Shown: positions 41,110-50,802 of the stretch, in pieces
How positions within the stretch are numbered: position 1 is the stretch's first letter
Layout of the letters: each line of letters opens with the position of its first letter
Source of the DNA: Luteibacter sp. Sphag1AF
GTDB lineage: Bacteria; Pseudomonadota; Gammaproteobacteria; Xanthomonadales; Rhodanobacteraceae
Reading direction: 5' to 3'
DNA length: 64,000 nucleotides
Assembly (NCBI RefSeq): GCF_014192715.1
Contig: NZ_JACHYH010000002.1
Coordinates: forward strand, 434,001 to 498,000
Notes under the pieces: generated by a model
Databases searched by the model: none
What the model was told of the DNA's origin: nothing
The model's input: only the letters and a program-made list of their open reading frames with translations
Program-made: the position numbers and the translations under genes

Positions 41110-41579
41110 TGTCCTGGCCCATCGAACAATTGCTGCCGCACGCCGGCGCCATGATCCTGCTGGACGAACTCATCGAGTGCGAAATCGAACGCGTCGTGTG
41201 CACGCGCCGGGTGCAGCGCGGTGCCGCCTTCACGGATCGCGATGGCCTTCCGGCATGGGCAGGCATCGAACTCATGGCGCAGACCATCGCGGCATGGAAC
41301 GGCTACAACGCCCGCGTGGCAGGCCAGCCCGTGCGTCCCGGCTTCCTGCTGGGCACGCGCAGCTACCGCTGCAACGTGCAACATTTTCCCATCGGCACTG
41401 AGCTTCGCATCGAAGCCGTGCGCGGCTTCCACGACGACGAAGGCATGGCCGCGTTCATCTGCCGCATCGAGGCCCAGGACATGCTGGCCGAAGCACGCCT
41501 GACCGTGTTCAGTCCGCCGGATGCCAGCGTCCTGCTCGACCCCGAAACAAACATCATCAAGGAGCCAACTCATGGCTGA
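41109..41579 (+). CDS. ApeP-type 3-hydroxyacyl-ACP dehydratase (hot-dog)
   Basis: A 156-residue dehydratase. It begins MSWPIEQLLPHAGAMILLDEL, where LPHAGAM is typical of FabA/FabZ-like enzymes in aryl polyene clusters, and continues PAWAGIELMAQTIAAWNGYNARVAGQPVRPGFLLGTRSY. With the ketoreductase it creates each double bond of the polyene. The ATG at 41109 overlaps the KS3 stop (TGATG). It overlaps the ketoreductase gene by 8 bases. Confidence 0.85.
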   Translation: MSWPIEQLLPHAGAMILLDELIECEIERVVCTRRVQRGAAFTDRDGLPAWAGIELMAQTIAAWNGYNARVAGQPVRPGFLLGTRSYRCNVQHFPIGTELRIEAVRGFHDDEGMAAFICRIEAQDMLAEARLTVFSPPDASVLLDPETNIIKEPTHG

Positions 41580-42300
41580 CACCATTCTGGTTACCGGCTC
41601 CAGCCGGGGCATCGGTCGCGCCATCGCGCTGCGCCTGGCGCGCGCCGGATACGACATCGTGCTGCACTGCCGTTCGCGTCGCGACGAAGCGGAAGCCGTG
41701 CAGGAGGAGATCAGCGCGCTGGGGCGCGATGCCCGCATCCTGCAATTCGACATCTCTGACCGTGCCGCCTGCGCACAGACGCTGGAAGCCGATGTGGCCG
41801 CACACGGTGCGTACTACGGCGTGGTGTGCAACGCGGGCCTGACTCGCGACGGCGCCTTCCCGGCACTGACCGGCGACGACTGGGACCAGGTGCTGCGCAC
41901 CAACCTCGACGGCTTCTACAACGTGCTGCATCCGCTGGTCATGCCCATGATCCGCCGCCGTGCGGCCGGCCGGATCGTCTGCATCACGTCCGTGTCCGGC
42001 ATCATCGGCAATCGCGGGCAGGTCAATTACAGCGCGTCCAAAGCGGGCGTGATCGGCGCAGCCAAGGCCCTGGCGGTGGAACTGGCCAAGCGCAGGATCA
42101 CCGTGAACTGCGTGGCTCCGGGCCTCATCGACACAGACATGGTGGACGCCGAACTGCCGCTGGAGGAAATCCTTGCAATGATCCCCATGCAGCGCATGGG
42201 CAACGTGGAAGAAGTAGCCGCCACGGTGCAGTTCCTCGTCAGTCCCGACGCTGGCTACATCACCCGCCAGGTCATCGCGGTGAATGGCGGCCTCTGCTGA
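41572..42300 (+). CDS. 3-oxoacyl-ACP reductase (FabG/ApeQ-type)
   Basis: A 242-residue short-chain dehydrogenase. The NADPH loop is TGSSRGIG at 8-15, the catalytic Ser140 (CITSVSG), Tyr153 and Lys157 (YSASK) are all present, and the end is the FabG-like NGGL. It reduces the 3-oxo group of ACP-bound polyene intermediates and forms the KS/KR/DH module with its neighbours. An AAGGAG site lies just upstream of the ATG. It is the last biosynthetic gene of the operon; the FUSC gene begins 29 bases later. Confidence 0.9.
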   Translation: MADTILVTGSSRGIGRAIALRLARAGYDIVLHCRSRRDEAEAVQEEISALGRDARILQFDISDRAACAQTLEADVAAHGAYYGVVCNAGLTRDGAFPALTGDDWDQVLRTNLDGFYNVLHPLVMPMIRRRAAGRIVCITSVSGIIGNRGQVNYSASKAGVIGAAKALAVELAKRRITVNCVAPGLIDTDMVDAELPLEEILAMIPMQRMGNVEEVAATVQFLVSPDAGYITRQVIAVNGGLC

Positions 42301-42329
42301 CGTCACGGATTTCGCGTTAGGCTCGACCC

Positions 42330-44459
42330 ATGAGCCCCCTGTTTGCCCAGCGTCTGTCTGCGGTCGTCGAGTCTGACCGGCTGGCCGATGTGGTGCGCGT
42401 GCTGCTGGCTCTGGGAGGCGTACTGCTCTGGTGTGCCATCCACGGGCCACGTACCGCCGCCATTCCGGCGCTGCTGGGCGCCATCGCCTGCGCGCTGGCT
42501 GAAACCGACGACGCATGGCGCGGCCGCCTGCGAGGATTGGCCGTCACGCTTGGATGTTTTGCCGTGGCGGCCATCGTGGTGCGCTGGCTGATCGCCACGC
42601 CGTGGCTTTTTGCGCTTGCCCTGCCGGCAGGAGCTTTCGGCCTGGTGATGCTGGGTGCCATCAGCGGGCGATACGCCACGATTGCCGCCGCCACGCTCAT
42701 CCTGTCGGTCTACACGATGATCGACACCGACACGGCGGGCACATCCGGCATGAACTGGGCGGGCACGGTGCACCTGCTGGGAGGCGCGGCCTGGTACGGC
42801 GTGCTGTCGTTGCTGTGGAGCGTTCTGGCGCCGCAGCGTGCGCTACGCCTGTCGCTGGCACGGGTTTTCCAGGCGCTGGCCGCACAACTGGAAATCAAGG
42901 CTGCGCTGTTTGAGCCCGTGCACGACCTGGATCGCCATGCGCTGAACGTGACGCTGGCACAACGCAACGCGCGTACCGTTGAGGCGATGAACGAAGCGCG
43001 CACCGCCCTGCTCGACCGCATGGGAAGGCGCCAGCCCCGTGGCCGCATGGCGCAGCGATTGCGTCTGTATTTCACCGCACAGGACATCCACGAGCGCATC
43101 AGCTCCGCGCACTACCCATACGACGCACTTGCCGACGCCCTGTTTCACAGTGACATCCTGTTCCGCTTCGGCCGCCTTCTCCGCCTCCAGGCGCAGGCAT
43201 GCCGGCAACGTGCGGACGAAATCAGGCGCACGTTGCCACTGGGATCACTCGCGCTGCCACACGCCGCGCTGGACGACGTGCGTGCCGCGATCGCGCACCA
43301 CGGAGAACCCCGCGATTCGTCCATCGAGGAAGCGCTGGCCGGATTGCTGCGCAATACCGAGCGCCTGCAAGCCGCACTGGAAACCGAGAGCGACGGCGTA
43401 CGCGAGGTCGACTACACGCTGCAAAATCCGGACCCACCCACCATGCGCGACGCATGGCGTCGCGTGCAGGTCCAGGCAACGCCCCGCTCCATGCGGTTTC
43501 GTCACGCCGTACGGCTTGCCGCCGGCATGCTGGCCGGGTACGCATTGCTGCTGGCGGTTCATCCCAATCACGGCTACTGGATACTGCTGACGACGCTCTT
43601 CGTATGCCAGCCCGGTTACGGCGCCACACGCCGGCGGCTCATACAACGCGTGGGTGGCACGCTGGCTGGCCTGCTCGCGGGATGGGCGCTGCTGCACCTG
43701 CTGCCGGGCGGCGACTGGCGACTACCCGTGATCGTCCTGTCCGGCGCAGCATTCTTCGCGTTTCGCCACAAGCGCTACACGCTGGCCACGGCAAGCATCA
43801 CGCTCTTCGTGCTGCTGTGCTTCGATCAGACGGGTGCGGGCTATACGGCGATAGGTCCACGCCTTGTCGACACATTGATGGGGGCAGCCATCGCAGCGCT
43901 CGCGCTGCACTTCGTGCTGCCGGACTGGCACGCGCGACGACTGGAAGACCTTCTTGCCGACAGCCTGGCCGCCGATGCGATCTACCTGCGGCGCATCGCC
44001 CATCAATATGTGAGGGGAAAAGTGGATGATCTTGCGTATCGCGTTGCGCGCCGGGATGCTCATAACGCGCACGCCGCGCTTGCAGGCTCCGTCACCGAAA
44101 TGCTGGCCGAGCCTGTGCATTCGCGTGAACGTGGCGAAGTAGCACTGCGGCTGGTGACGGTGTCGCAGTCGGTGCTGGCGCATCTGTCCACGCTGGGTTC
44201 GCACCGGGAAGCGCTTCCTGCCGGCGTGGATGCGGAATCAACACTCGCGGATGTGGAAGCGCTTGCAGCGCACTTTTCCAGACTGGCCGCTGCCGCCCGC
44301 AGTCATGGTGTCGTCGCGCCGTGCGCTGGCGCGGCATGGGTCACCGAACTGGATGAACACGCCAGCACCCGGACAGGCCTCGTCCGCCTGCTGGCCCTGC
44401 AATGCGCCCTGCTGGCCCGCGATGCCGACCGCTTCGCGGCTCTGGTAACCGAACTGTGA
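42330..44459 (+). CDS. FUSC/YccS-type inner-membrane protein
   Basis: A 709-residue protein with a two-part layout of membrane helix block, soluble region, second membrane helix block, soluble end: helices at about 18-155, a cytoplasmic middle (about 165-385), helices at about 390-525, then a soluble tail. The [44 protein letters not shown] segment is the FUSC family signature. It resembles YccS/YhfK. Such proteins are implicated in fusaric-acid or aromatic-acid efflux; the link to aryl polyene is only by position. Transport of an aryl precursor or by-product is a reasonable inference. Confidence 0.82.
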   Translation: MSPLFAQRLSAVVESDRLADVVRVLLALGGVLLWCAIHGPRTAAIPALLGAIACALAETDDAWRGRLRGLAVTLGCFAVAAIVVRWLIATPWLFALALPAGAFGLVMLGAISGRYATIAAATLILSVYTMIDTDTAGTSGMNWAGTVHLLGGAAWYGVLSLLWSVLAPQRALRLSLARVFQALAAQLEIKAALFEPVHDLDRHALNVTLAQRNARTVEAMNEARTALLDRMGRRQPRGRMAQRLRLYFTAQDIHERISSAHYPYDALADALFHSDILFRFGRLLRLQAQACRQRADEIRRTLPLGSLALPHAALDDVRAAIAHHGEPRDSSIEEALAGLLRNTERLQAALETESDGVREVDYTLQNPDPPTMRDAWRRVQVQATPRSMRFRHAVRLAAGMLAGYALLLAVHPNHGYWILLTTLFVCQPGYGATRRRLIQRVGGTLAGLLAGWALLHLLPGGDWRLPVIVLSGAAFFAFRHKRYTLATASITLFVLLCFDQTGAGYTAIGPRLVDTLMGAAIAALALHFVLPDWHARRLEDLLADSLAADAIYLRRIAHQYVRGKVDDLAYRVARRDAHNAHAALAGSVTEMLAEPVHSRERGEVALRLVTVSQSVLAHLSTLGSHREALPAGVDAESTLADVEALAAHFSRLAAAARSHGVVAPCAGAAWVTELDEHASTRTGLVRLLALQCALLARDADRFAALVTEL

Positions 44460-44568
44460 ATGCACTCTCCCGTATGGGAAAAGCGATGCTCTTTGTGCGT
44501 TGCGCCAAGGCTTGCCGGGGCCGGCGCGGTACGATGGGCAGCTTTTTCCTTCTTCTGGAGCTTCCTCC

Positions 44569-45726
44569 ATGCGCCCGTTTCCCCTCGGCGACGATCTCGA
44601 CACTCTGCGCGAAAGCGTCCATGCCTTCGCCGAAAAAGAGATTGCCCCACGCGCGGATCGTATCGACCGCGACAATCTGTTCCCGGAAGATCTCTGGGCG
44701 AAGTTCGGTGACATGGGCCTTCTGGGCATCACCATCCCCAGCGAATACGGCGGCAGTGATCTGGGCTTCCTTGCGCACATGGTCGCCATGGAAGAAATTT
44801 CCCGCGCGTCTGGCTCGGTAGGTCTCTCCTACGGCGCGCACTCCAACCTGTGCGTGCAGAACATCTATCACAACGGCAACGAAGCGCAGCGCCGGAAATA
44901 CCTTCCCAAACTCGCCAGTGGCGAGTGGATCGGTGCATTGGCCATGAGCGAGCCGGGCGCCGGCTCCGACGTGGTCGGCTCGATGAGCTGCCGCGCCGAG
45001 CTGGTGGGTGACGTCTGGGTCGCCAACGGCACGAAGATGTGGATCACCAACGGCCCCGACGCCAACGTGCTGCTGGTCTACATGCGCACGGCGCCGCGCG
45101 CGGCGGGCAGCCGCTGCATGACGGCCTTCATCGTCGAGAAGGGCATGAAGGGCTTCTCCACCGCGCAAAAGCTCGACAAGCTCGGCATGCGCGGCTCGAA
45201 CACGTGCGAACTGGTGTTCGAGAACTGCGAAATCCCCGCTGAGAACATCGTGGGTGAAGTGAACGAAGGCGTGCGCGTACTGATGGGTGGCCTGGATACC
45301 GAGCGCCTCGTGCTGTCCGGCGGACCCATCGGCCTCATGCAGGCAGCCGTGGATCTCACCCTGCCGTATGTGCGTGAGCGCAAGCAGTTCAACGCACCCA
45401 TCGGCACGTTCGGCATGATGCAGGCGAAGGTCGCCGACATGTACACGGCGCTGCAATCGTCGCGCGGTTTTGCGTATATGGTCGCGCAGCAGTTTGACGC
45501 GGGCATCAAGTCACGTATCGACCCGGCCGCGTGCCTGCTCAATGCATCCACCAATGCCGTGAAGGTCGCCCTCGAAGCGATCCAGGCGCTGGGCGGCAAC
45601 GGCTACATCAATGAATTTCCGGCCGGCCGCATCCTGCGTGATGCCAAGCTCTATGAAATCGGCGCGGGCACGAATGAAATCCGCCGTATGCTGATTGGCC
45701 GCGAGCTGTTCCACGGCAAGTCCTGA
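44569..45726 (+). CDS. liuA: Isovaleryl-CoA dehydrogenase
   Basis: A 385-residue flavin enzyme oxidising isovaleryl-CoA to 3-methylcrotonyl-CoA in leucine degradation. The substrate-class residue is Glu245 in [12 protein letters not shown], at the position used as base by isovaleryl-CoA dehydrogenases, rather than the Glu near the end used by most acyl-CoA dehydrogenases. Other family motifs are [13 protein letters not shown] near 123-135, WITNG at 158-162, and [16 protein letters not shown]. The ATG at 44569 has TGGAG a few bases upstream. The gene stands 109 bases after the FUSC gene. Its pathway partners are further downstream, split by an autotransporter gene. Confidence 0.9.
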   Translation: MRPFPLGDDLDTLRESVHAFAEKEIAPRADRIDRDNLFPEDLWAKFGDMGLLGITIPSEYGGSDLGFLAHMVAMEEISRASGSVGLSYGAHSNLCVQNIYHNGNEAQRRKYLPKLASGEWIGALAMSEPGAGSDVVGSMSCRAELVGDVWVANGTKMWITNGPDANVLLVYMRTAPRAAGSRCMTAFIVEKGMKGFSTAQKLDKLGMRGSNTCELVFENCEIPAENIVGEVNEGVRVLMGGLDTERLVLSGGPIGLMQAAVDLTLPYVRERKQFNAPIGTFGMMQAKVADMYTALQSSRGFAYMVAQQFDAGIKSRIDPAACLLNASTNAVKVALEAIQALGGNGYINEFPAGRILRDAKLYEIGAGTNEIRRMLIGRELFHGKS

Positions 45727-45734
45727 TCCGCAAC

Positions 45735-45766
45735 ATCCTCCTGCGCACCACGGTGCGCAGGAGGAT
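45735..45766. terminator. Strong hairpin between convergent genes
   Basis: ATCCTCCTGCGCACC pairs perfectly with GGTGCGCAGGAGGAT (a 14-15-bp stem with a 2-4-base loop) in the gap between liuA and the autotransporter gene. It lacks a T-run on either strand, so it is a likely bidirectional hairpin, possibly limiting read-through or protecting 3' ends. Confidence 0.55.
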
Positions 45767-45775
45767 AAGCGGCTG

Positions 45776-48580
45776 TTACCAGTTCATCCGGAACGTGGCG
45801 CTGGCCGAGCGGGAGTTGTCGCGATCCGCCAGGCGCTGGTCCACATTGAATCCCAGCTGCGTGCGCTCGTTGAGATCCCAGCCCAGCGTCATGCCCGCCG
45901 TACCCGCACGGCGCGACAGGCCAATACCTTCCACGGGCGCCCACTGCGACACACCGGTATAACGCGCCGAGAACACTTCCCCGCGCGTGGCAAACGCGTT
46001 CTGCCAGCCCAGGCGCGCATCCAGGCGAAGCTTGCCCCACGAGGTAAGCCACGAGCGTCCGCCGCGAACACCTACGCCTGCCTGCCAGCGCGACGTTGTC
46101 TGCGCGTTGGCACTCAGGCCAAAGCCATCGCCACCGGATTCAGAGAACGCCGAACGACGGATGCTGGCGTACTGCATGTTCATGAACGGCGTGAACGAGA
46201 ACGCGTCCGTTTGTCCCTGATAGCCGAATTCGCCATATGCCACGTTGTAACGGCCGGTGGCATCGCTGCCAACGAACGCGGCCTGCTCACCGAACTGGAG
46301 CGTGCGCTGCATGTTTTCGCGGTAGCTGCCGAAGCCCACGCGACCCACGCCGTACCAGCTGCCGCTGCGCGTTCCGGCGTAAAGCATGCCTTCCGTGCCG
46401 CGGCTGCTGCGACGGTCAGCGCTGCCGGTCAGCTGCCCCGTGGTGTTGTTCTGCCCCACAGCCATGCCGATAAAGCCGGTGCTGCCCAGGCGGATATCCG
46501 TGCCGACCAGCGCGCCATTGAGCGCAAACGACACATTGCCGAAGCCACCCCGGCTCATGCTCCCCTGCTGGCCCAGCGACTGCGTCCACGCACCCACCGG
46601 ATTCGCGTTGTTCATCCGGTCGAAATGCGCCATCAACGCATCGTTGCTGGCGTCGATGCCTGCCAGCGTGACGGCGGTGCTGGCCGCGTGCAACTGACCG
46701 GACAGCGACTCAAGCGACGCCTGAGCCACCTGCGTGGTCGGCGACTGCTGGATTGCGCCCGCCGCGATGAGCATGTTCTCGTTGAGCGACGCGCTCCCTG
46801 CGGGGGCCGCAAGGCTCTGGTTGATCTGCTGGAACGCGCCATCCAGACGCTGCGCCGACGATAGGGCGGCCGACGACCCGGACATGCTCTGCGATGCTAC
46901 TTTCGTGACGCTCAGTTGGCTCGTATTGACCCACACTTCCTTGGGGAGGTATTGCAGCTGGCTGGTCAGAAACACGCCCTGCGCGAGCGTCGTGGTGGCG
47001 AACTTGCCGTTCACGAATCCAGTGGTGGTCAGCACCGACTGATGCGACGTCACCGTGTATCCGGTCACGGCGCCCGCCACATAGAAATCGCCCCCCAGCG
47101 TCGCCGAGCCACTAACGATCAGCGGCGCACCAAGAAGCTGCGACAGCCGGCCCGTGGACGACTGCGTGTAATTGCCCGCGATATGAACCGCCGCCTGATC
47201 CGTCTGCAACGTGCCGTTATTCACCACGGTGCCACCGATATCGGCGCGCGCGATCAGCGTGCCGCCCTTATCGAGATTCACCTGGCCGGGCACTGCGTGC
47301 GCGGAATCCACGATGGAAGCGGCGCCGATATAGGTCGGGCTCGTGTATGTGTTGTTGCCGGTGAGCGTCAGCGTGCCCGCGCCGGATACCTGAAGCCCGC
47401 CGGTGCCACTGAGGTCGTTGGCAAACGTGTAGTTCCGCCCGCCCATCGTGGCCTGGAAAATGCCGTTGACCAGCTGACCCGGGCCGCGCACCGCTCGCCC
47501 GACGTTGACTGCGCCGTAGCCAAACACGGCATCGGGCCCGGGCGCGCCAAGATCGGTAGCCGTGCCCAGCAGCGTGGTGACGATCGACTGGTTGGAAAAC
47601 GTGGGAAACGCGCTCCACACCACGGCAGCGGCGCCCGACACCTGCGGTGCGGCCAGCGACGTGCCGGTCCACTTCAGGTAACTGACGGAGGAGGTCGTGT
47701 CATTCGTGCCGCTGGTGACCACGGTGCCCTGTGCGGCGAGACAGTAATTGCGCGCGATGCCGCATGCGTTGGAATACGAGGCCAGCTTCGTCGGGTCCGT
47801 TTCGTCCAGTGCGACAACGGTCAGCCAGCTGCCGATCAGCTGGCCATTGGCGCGCGCAGGCAGCGCCGCGACGTCCGAGGGATTGGCTTTGCCATCATTG
47901 CCCGCGGCAAACACCACAATGCCGCCACCGGCAAATTTGGAATACGCGTTGACGAAGCTCTGCGTGGTCGTGGTGCTTGAGGCATCCCAATACACACCAC
48001 CCCATGAGTTGTTCATCACGCGGGCGCCCGCGTTGTACAGATTCTCGTTGACCTGCTGCAACGGGTCAGCCGAGGTGACCTGGTTGCCCTGGCCCGAACC
48101 GTCGTCCGTGGGCGCCTTGTCGGAAATGATGCGCGCCGAAATGATCGTCGCACCCGGGGCCACGCCCCCGGCAAATTGTCCGAACGCCTTGCCGGCGGCA
48201 ATTTCCGCCACGGCCGTGCCGTGACCCACCACGTCATCGACGTTGAGGTTATTGGTCGAGGGATCGACGTAATTGACGTTGGAGGTGACCCGTCCCGCCA
48301 GGGTGGGCTGATTGCGCATGACGCCGGAGTCGACGATGCCGATGGTCACACCTGCGCCGGTAAATCCCGCCGCCTGCGCGGCAGCGGCGTTGGTCTGCAC
48401 GATCTGTGCGTTGTAGGCAGGGTTGGAAACGTTGGGAACCGTGGGCGCCACCACCACACCACCACCCACACTGCCGTTCATGGAAACGCCGCCACCACCG
48501 CCGCCGCAGCCGGAAAGGCCCACGACAAGACCAATTGCCAATACCAGCTCCCGCTGGCGCAACGAACTTACTGCGTTCAA
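45776..48580 (-). CDS. Subtilisin-like autotransporter protease, predicted lipoprotein
   Basis: A protein of about 934 residues. The N-terminal segment RELVLAIGLVVGLSGC has a lipobox (LSGC, Cys25), followed by a Gly-rich linker. The subtilisin domain carries Asp84 (GIVDSGV), His120 (VVGHGTAVA) and Ser308 (GTSLAAPQVSG). A beta-helix passenger with an LTLTGNNTYT-type repeat follows, then an autotransporter beta-barrel over the last 270 residues, ending in FRMNW. The layout resembles NalP-type lipidated autotransporter proteases. The TTG start at 48580 is preferred: AGGGG lies 6-7 bases upstream and it makes a compact lipoprotein signal. Longer starts exist. It probably cleaves surface proteins on or near the cell. 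Confidence 0.8.
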   Translation of the reverse strand: MNAVSSLRQRELVLAIGLVVGLSGCGGGGGGVSMNGSVGGGVVVAPTVPNVSNPAYNAQIVQTNAAAAQAAGFTGAGVTIGIVDSGVMRNQPTLAGRVTSNVNYVDPSTNNLNVDDVVGHGTAVAEIAAGKAFGQFAGGVAPGATIISARIISDKAPTDDGSGQGNQVTSADPLQQVNENLYNAGARVMNNSWGGVYWDASSTTTTQSFVNAYSKFAGGGIVVFAAGNDGKANPSDVAALPARANGQLIGSWLTVVALDETDPTKLASYSNACGIARNYCLAAQGTVVTSGTNDTTSSVSYLKWTGTSLAAPQVSGAAAVVWSAFPTFSNQSIVTTLLGTATDLGAPGPDAVFGYGAVNVGRAVRGPGQLVNGIFQATMGGRNYTFANDLSGTGGLQVSGAGTLTLTGNNTYTSPTYIGAASIVDSAHAVPGQVNLDKGGTLIARADIGGTVVNNGTLQTDQAAVHIAGNYTQSSTGRLSQLLGAPLIVSGSATLGGDFYVAGAVTGYTVTSHQSVLTTTGFVNGKFATTTLAQGVFLTSQLQYLPKEVWVNTSQLSVTKVASQSMSGSSAALSSAQRLDGAFQQINQSLAAPAGSASLNENMLIAAGAIQQSPTTQVAQASLESLSGQLHAASTAVTLAGIDASNDALMAHFDRMNNANPVGAWTQSLGQQGSMSRGGFGNVSFALNGALVGTDIRLGSTGFIGMAVGQNNTTGQLTGSADRRSSRGTEGMLYAGTRSGSWYGVGRVGFGSYRENMQRTLQFGEQAAFVGSDATGRYNVAYGEFGYQGQTDAFSFTPFMNMQYASIRRSAFSESGGDGFGLSANAQTTSRWQAGVGVRGGRSWLTSWGKLRLDARLGWQNAFATRGEVFSARYTGVSQWAPVEGIGLSRRAGTAGMTLGWDLNERTQLGFNVDQRLADRDNSRSASATFRMNW

Positions 48581-48848
48581 AAGTATTCCCCTGGCTGACT
48601 TCAATGTCTGCGTTCGCGCTGAAACCGGCCGCGTCGCCCCTGCGCGGAGGATGCCACAGCGCATGCCACAAGTTGCGAAAAATCCGGCAACCCTGTGACG
48701 CCGCTCACTTTCTTCGCTGCACCGCAACATTGGCGTGACGAGCGCGACATCCGCCGTGTCGTTTGCCGCCCGCAGTCTCCCGCTGCGATACTTCCGCAGT
48801 TACCCGCACCCTTTCCGGTTGCGGCCATCTGAGTACCACGGAGTTCCC

Positions 48849-50030
48849 ATGTCCGACGCCAACGTTGTCATCGCGGGTGCCAAGCGCACCGCCATCGGTT
48901 CTTTCCTCGGCCAGTTCACCGGCGTTCCCACGCCCAGGCTGGGCGCCATCGCCATTCGCGCTGCGCTGGCGCAGTCGGGTATCGATGGCAAGGACGTCAG
49001 CGAGGTGATCATGGGTTGCGTGCTGCCCGGTAATCTCGGCCAGGCCCCTGCGCGCCAGGCGTCACTTGAAGCGGGCCTGCCCACCAGCACTGGCTGCACC
49101 ACCATCAACAAGGTGTGCGGTTCGGGCATGAAGGCCGTGATGCTCGCACACGACCTCATCAAGGCCGGTTCGGCCAGCATCGTGGTCGCCGGCGGCATGG
49201 AATCCATGACCAATGCGCCGCACATGGTCAATGCACGCACGGGCATCCGCTACGGCGATGGCCAGCTTGTGGACCATATGGCGTGGGATGGTCTGACCAA
49301 TCCGTACGACGGCAAGGCCATGGGCGTGTTTGGTGAAAGCTGCGCGGACAAGTACCACTTCACGCGCGAGGAGCAGGATGCCTTCGCCATCGAATCGGTT
49401 CGCCGTGCGCAGGCCGCACAGCAGTCCAGCGCATTCGCCGACGAAATCGTTCCCGTCACCGTGCAGGGTCGCAAGGGCTCGCAGGACTTCAGCGAAGACG
49501 AACAGCCGGGCCGTTCCGACATCGCCAGGATTCCTACCCTGAAAGCCGCGTTCCGCAAGGAAAACGGCACCATTACAGCAGCAAGCTCCTCCAGCATTTC
49601 CGACGGCGCTGCCGCGCTGATCGTGCTGGGCGAAGACGATGCCCGTGCTCGCGGCATCACGCCGCTGGCCCGCGTGGTGGCCCATGCCACCCATTCGCAG
49701 GAGCCGGAATGGTTCACCACCGCGCCTGTGGGCGCGATCCAGAAGCTGCTGGAGAAGGCTGGCTGGTCGGTGGGCGATGTGGATCTTTTTGAAATCAATG
49801 AAGCGTTTGCCGTCGTTCCGATGGCTGTTATGCGCGAACTCGACATTCCTCACGAAAAGGTGAATGTCCATGGTGGCGCCTGTGCCCTGGGCCATCCGAT
49901 TGGGGCGAGCGGCGCGCGGATCATCGTCACTCTTCTCAATGCGTTGACGGCCCGTGGGGCAAAAAGGGGTGTCGCCGCGCTTTGCATCGGCGGTGGCGAG
50001 GCAACAGCGATCGCTATCGAACGACTGTAA
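48849..50030 (+). CDS. Acetyl-CoA C-acetyltransferase (thiolase)
   Basis: A 393-residue thiolase. The three active-site residues are Cys90 ([11 protein letters not shown]), His349 ([14 protein letters not shown]) and Cys379 (ALCIGGGEA). [12 protein letters not shown], near the C-terminal third, is the usual NEAFA motif. The likely reaction is the reversible condensation of two acetyl-CoA or cleavage of acetoacetyl-CoA, consistent with the end of leucine catabolism. The ATG at 48849 is chosen; upstream residues in the same frame look unlike a thiolase. The 118 bases before the ribosome site are divergent from the autotransporter. Confidence 0.88.
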   Translation: MSDANVVIAGAKRTAIGSFLGQFTGVPTPRLGAIAIRAALAQSGIDGKDVSEVIMGCVLPGNLGQAPARQASLEAGLPTSTGCTTINKVCGSGMKAVMLAHDLIKAGSASIVVAGGMESMTNAPHMVNARTGIRYGDGQLVDHMAWDGLTNPYDGKAMGVFGESCADKYHFTREEQDAFAIESVRRAQAAQQSSAFADEIVPVTVQGRKGSQDFSEDEQPGRSDIARIPTLKAAFRKENGTITAASSSSISDGAAALIVLGEDDARARGITPLARVVAHATHSQEPEWFTTAPVGAIQKLLEKAGWSVGDVDLFEINEAFAVVPMAVMRELDIPHEKVNVHGGACALGHPIGASGARIIVTLLNALTARGAKRGVAALCIGGGEATAIAIERL

Positions 50031-50051
50031 ACACGGCGTCCGCTTTAATTC

Positions 50052-50108
50052 GATAAACAGAAAACGGTCAATTAATTAACGCACGCCCCGGTTTATCGAC
50101 GGTTTATC
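50052..50108. promoter_or_regulatory. Three GTTTATC motifs upstream of the Ala-rich lipoprotein
   Basis: CGATAAAC at 50051-50058 is the reverse complement of GTTTATCG; GGTTTATC recurs at 50090-50097 and 50101-50108, the last two 11 bases apart (one helical turn). The array lies in a 196-base AT-rich gap before the lipoprotein start. It may bind a regulator. No consensus is assigned. Confidence 0.4.
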
Positions 50109-50226
50109 AGGATGGCTACTTTTTAATGCCCCCTGAAGCGCTTTCAGTAAATCGGTAGCGAACCATGAACGACTACGCTATTAATACGCCCGCCTGACGG
50201 CATTCCACGGTTAAGGAGAAACAAAA

Positions 50227-50619
50227 ATGAATTTGACGCGTACCCTTCTCGCCTCTGCGCTCGTCGCGCTTCTGGCAGCATGCAGCAACGGCGCGCAGGA
50301 TTCCGCGCAGGATGCCCAGAAGCAGGCTGCTGATGCCCAGCAGCAGGCGGACAAGGCACAGCAGGCTGCTGATTCGGCAACCAACCAGGCCACCAGCCAG
50401 GCTGCCACCCAGGCACAGACCGCTGCTGACGACGCCAACAAGGCCGCCAGCCAGGCTCAGGCCGCTGCTGCCAATGCATCCTCGACGGGCGGCGCTGCTG
50501 CTGACGCTGCCAAGGATGCTGCATCGAACGCAGCCGACCAGGCTGGCAACGCGAAGGACGCAGCGAAGGAAGCTGCCGACAACGCGAAGAGCGCTGCTGA
50601 CGACGCCAAGAAGAACTAA
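50227..50619 (+). CDS. Ala-rich coiled-coil lipoprotein
   Basis: A 130-residue lipoprotein. The signal MNLTRTLLASALVALLAAC ends at the lipobox LAAC (Cys19). The mature part is Ala/Gln/Asp/Lys-rich, with repeated A-D-x-A-K/Q-type heptads consistent with a long helix like Lpp or its stress-related relatives. It probably sits in the outer-membrane periplasmic leaflet and spans part of the periplasm. It ends in KKN, reminiscent of the Lpp C-terminal Lys, but linkage to peptidoglycan is not certain. AAGGAG precedes the ATG. A strong terminator follows, so it is a single-gene unit. Confidence 0.8.
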   Translation: MNLTRTLLASALVALLAACSNGAQDSAQDAQKQAADAQQQADKAQQAADSATNQATSQAATQAQTAADDANKAASQAQAAAANASSTGGAAADAAKDAASNAADQAGNAKDAAKEAADNAKSAADDAKKN

Positions 50620-50646
50620 GCGTCTTAAGTTCAGTGTGCAATACGA

Positions 50647-50677
50647 ACCGGCTGCCTTCGGGCGGCCGGTTTTTTTA
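50647..50677 (+). terminator. Rho-independent terminator of the lipoprotein gene
   Basis: ACCGGCTGCC pairs with GGCGGCCGGT (one mismatch or G-U pair) across a TTCG tetraloop and is followed by a TTTTTTT run. Stem begins 28 bases after the stop codon. Confidence 0.88.
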
Positions 50678-50802
50678 TGCGCGCGACCGTGCGGCTGGCA
50701 CCACCGTTCTGCCACCCGCTTCACCCTTCCCGTTGTGCCCCGCAGCGTTAACCCTACCCGCCGCACCGCTATGATGTGCGTTTAGCCTGATCGCGAACGC
50801 CC

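Noticed and set aside
45735-45766. Conventional rho-independent terminator
   Set aside because: The stem is perfect but neither strand has a T-run after it, so it is listed only as a strong hairpin with possible terminator role.
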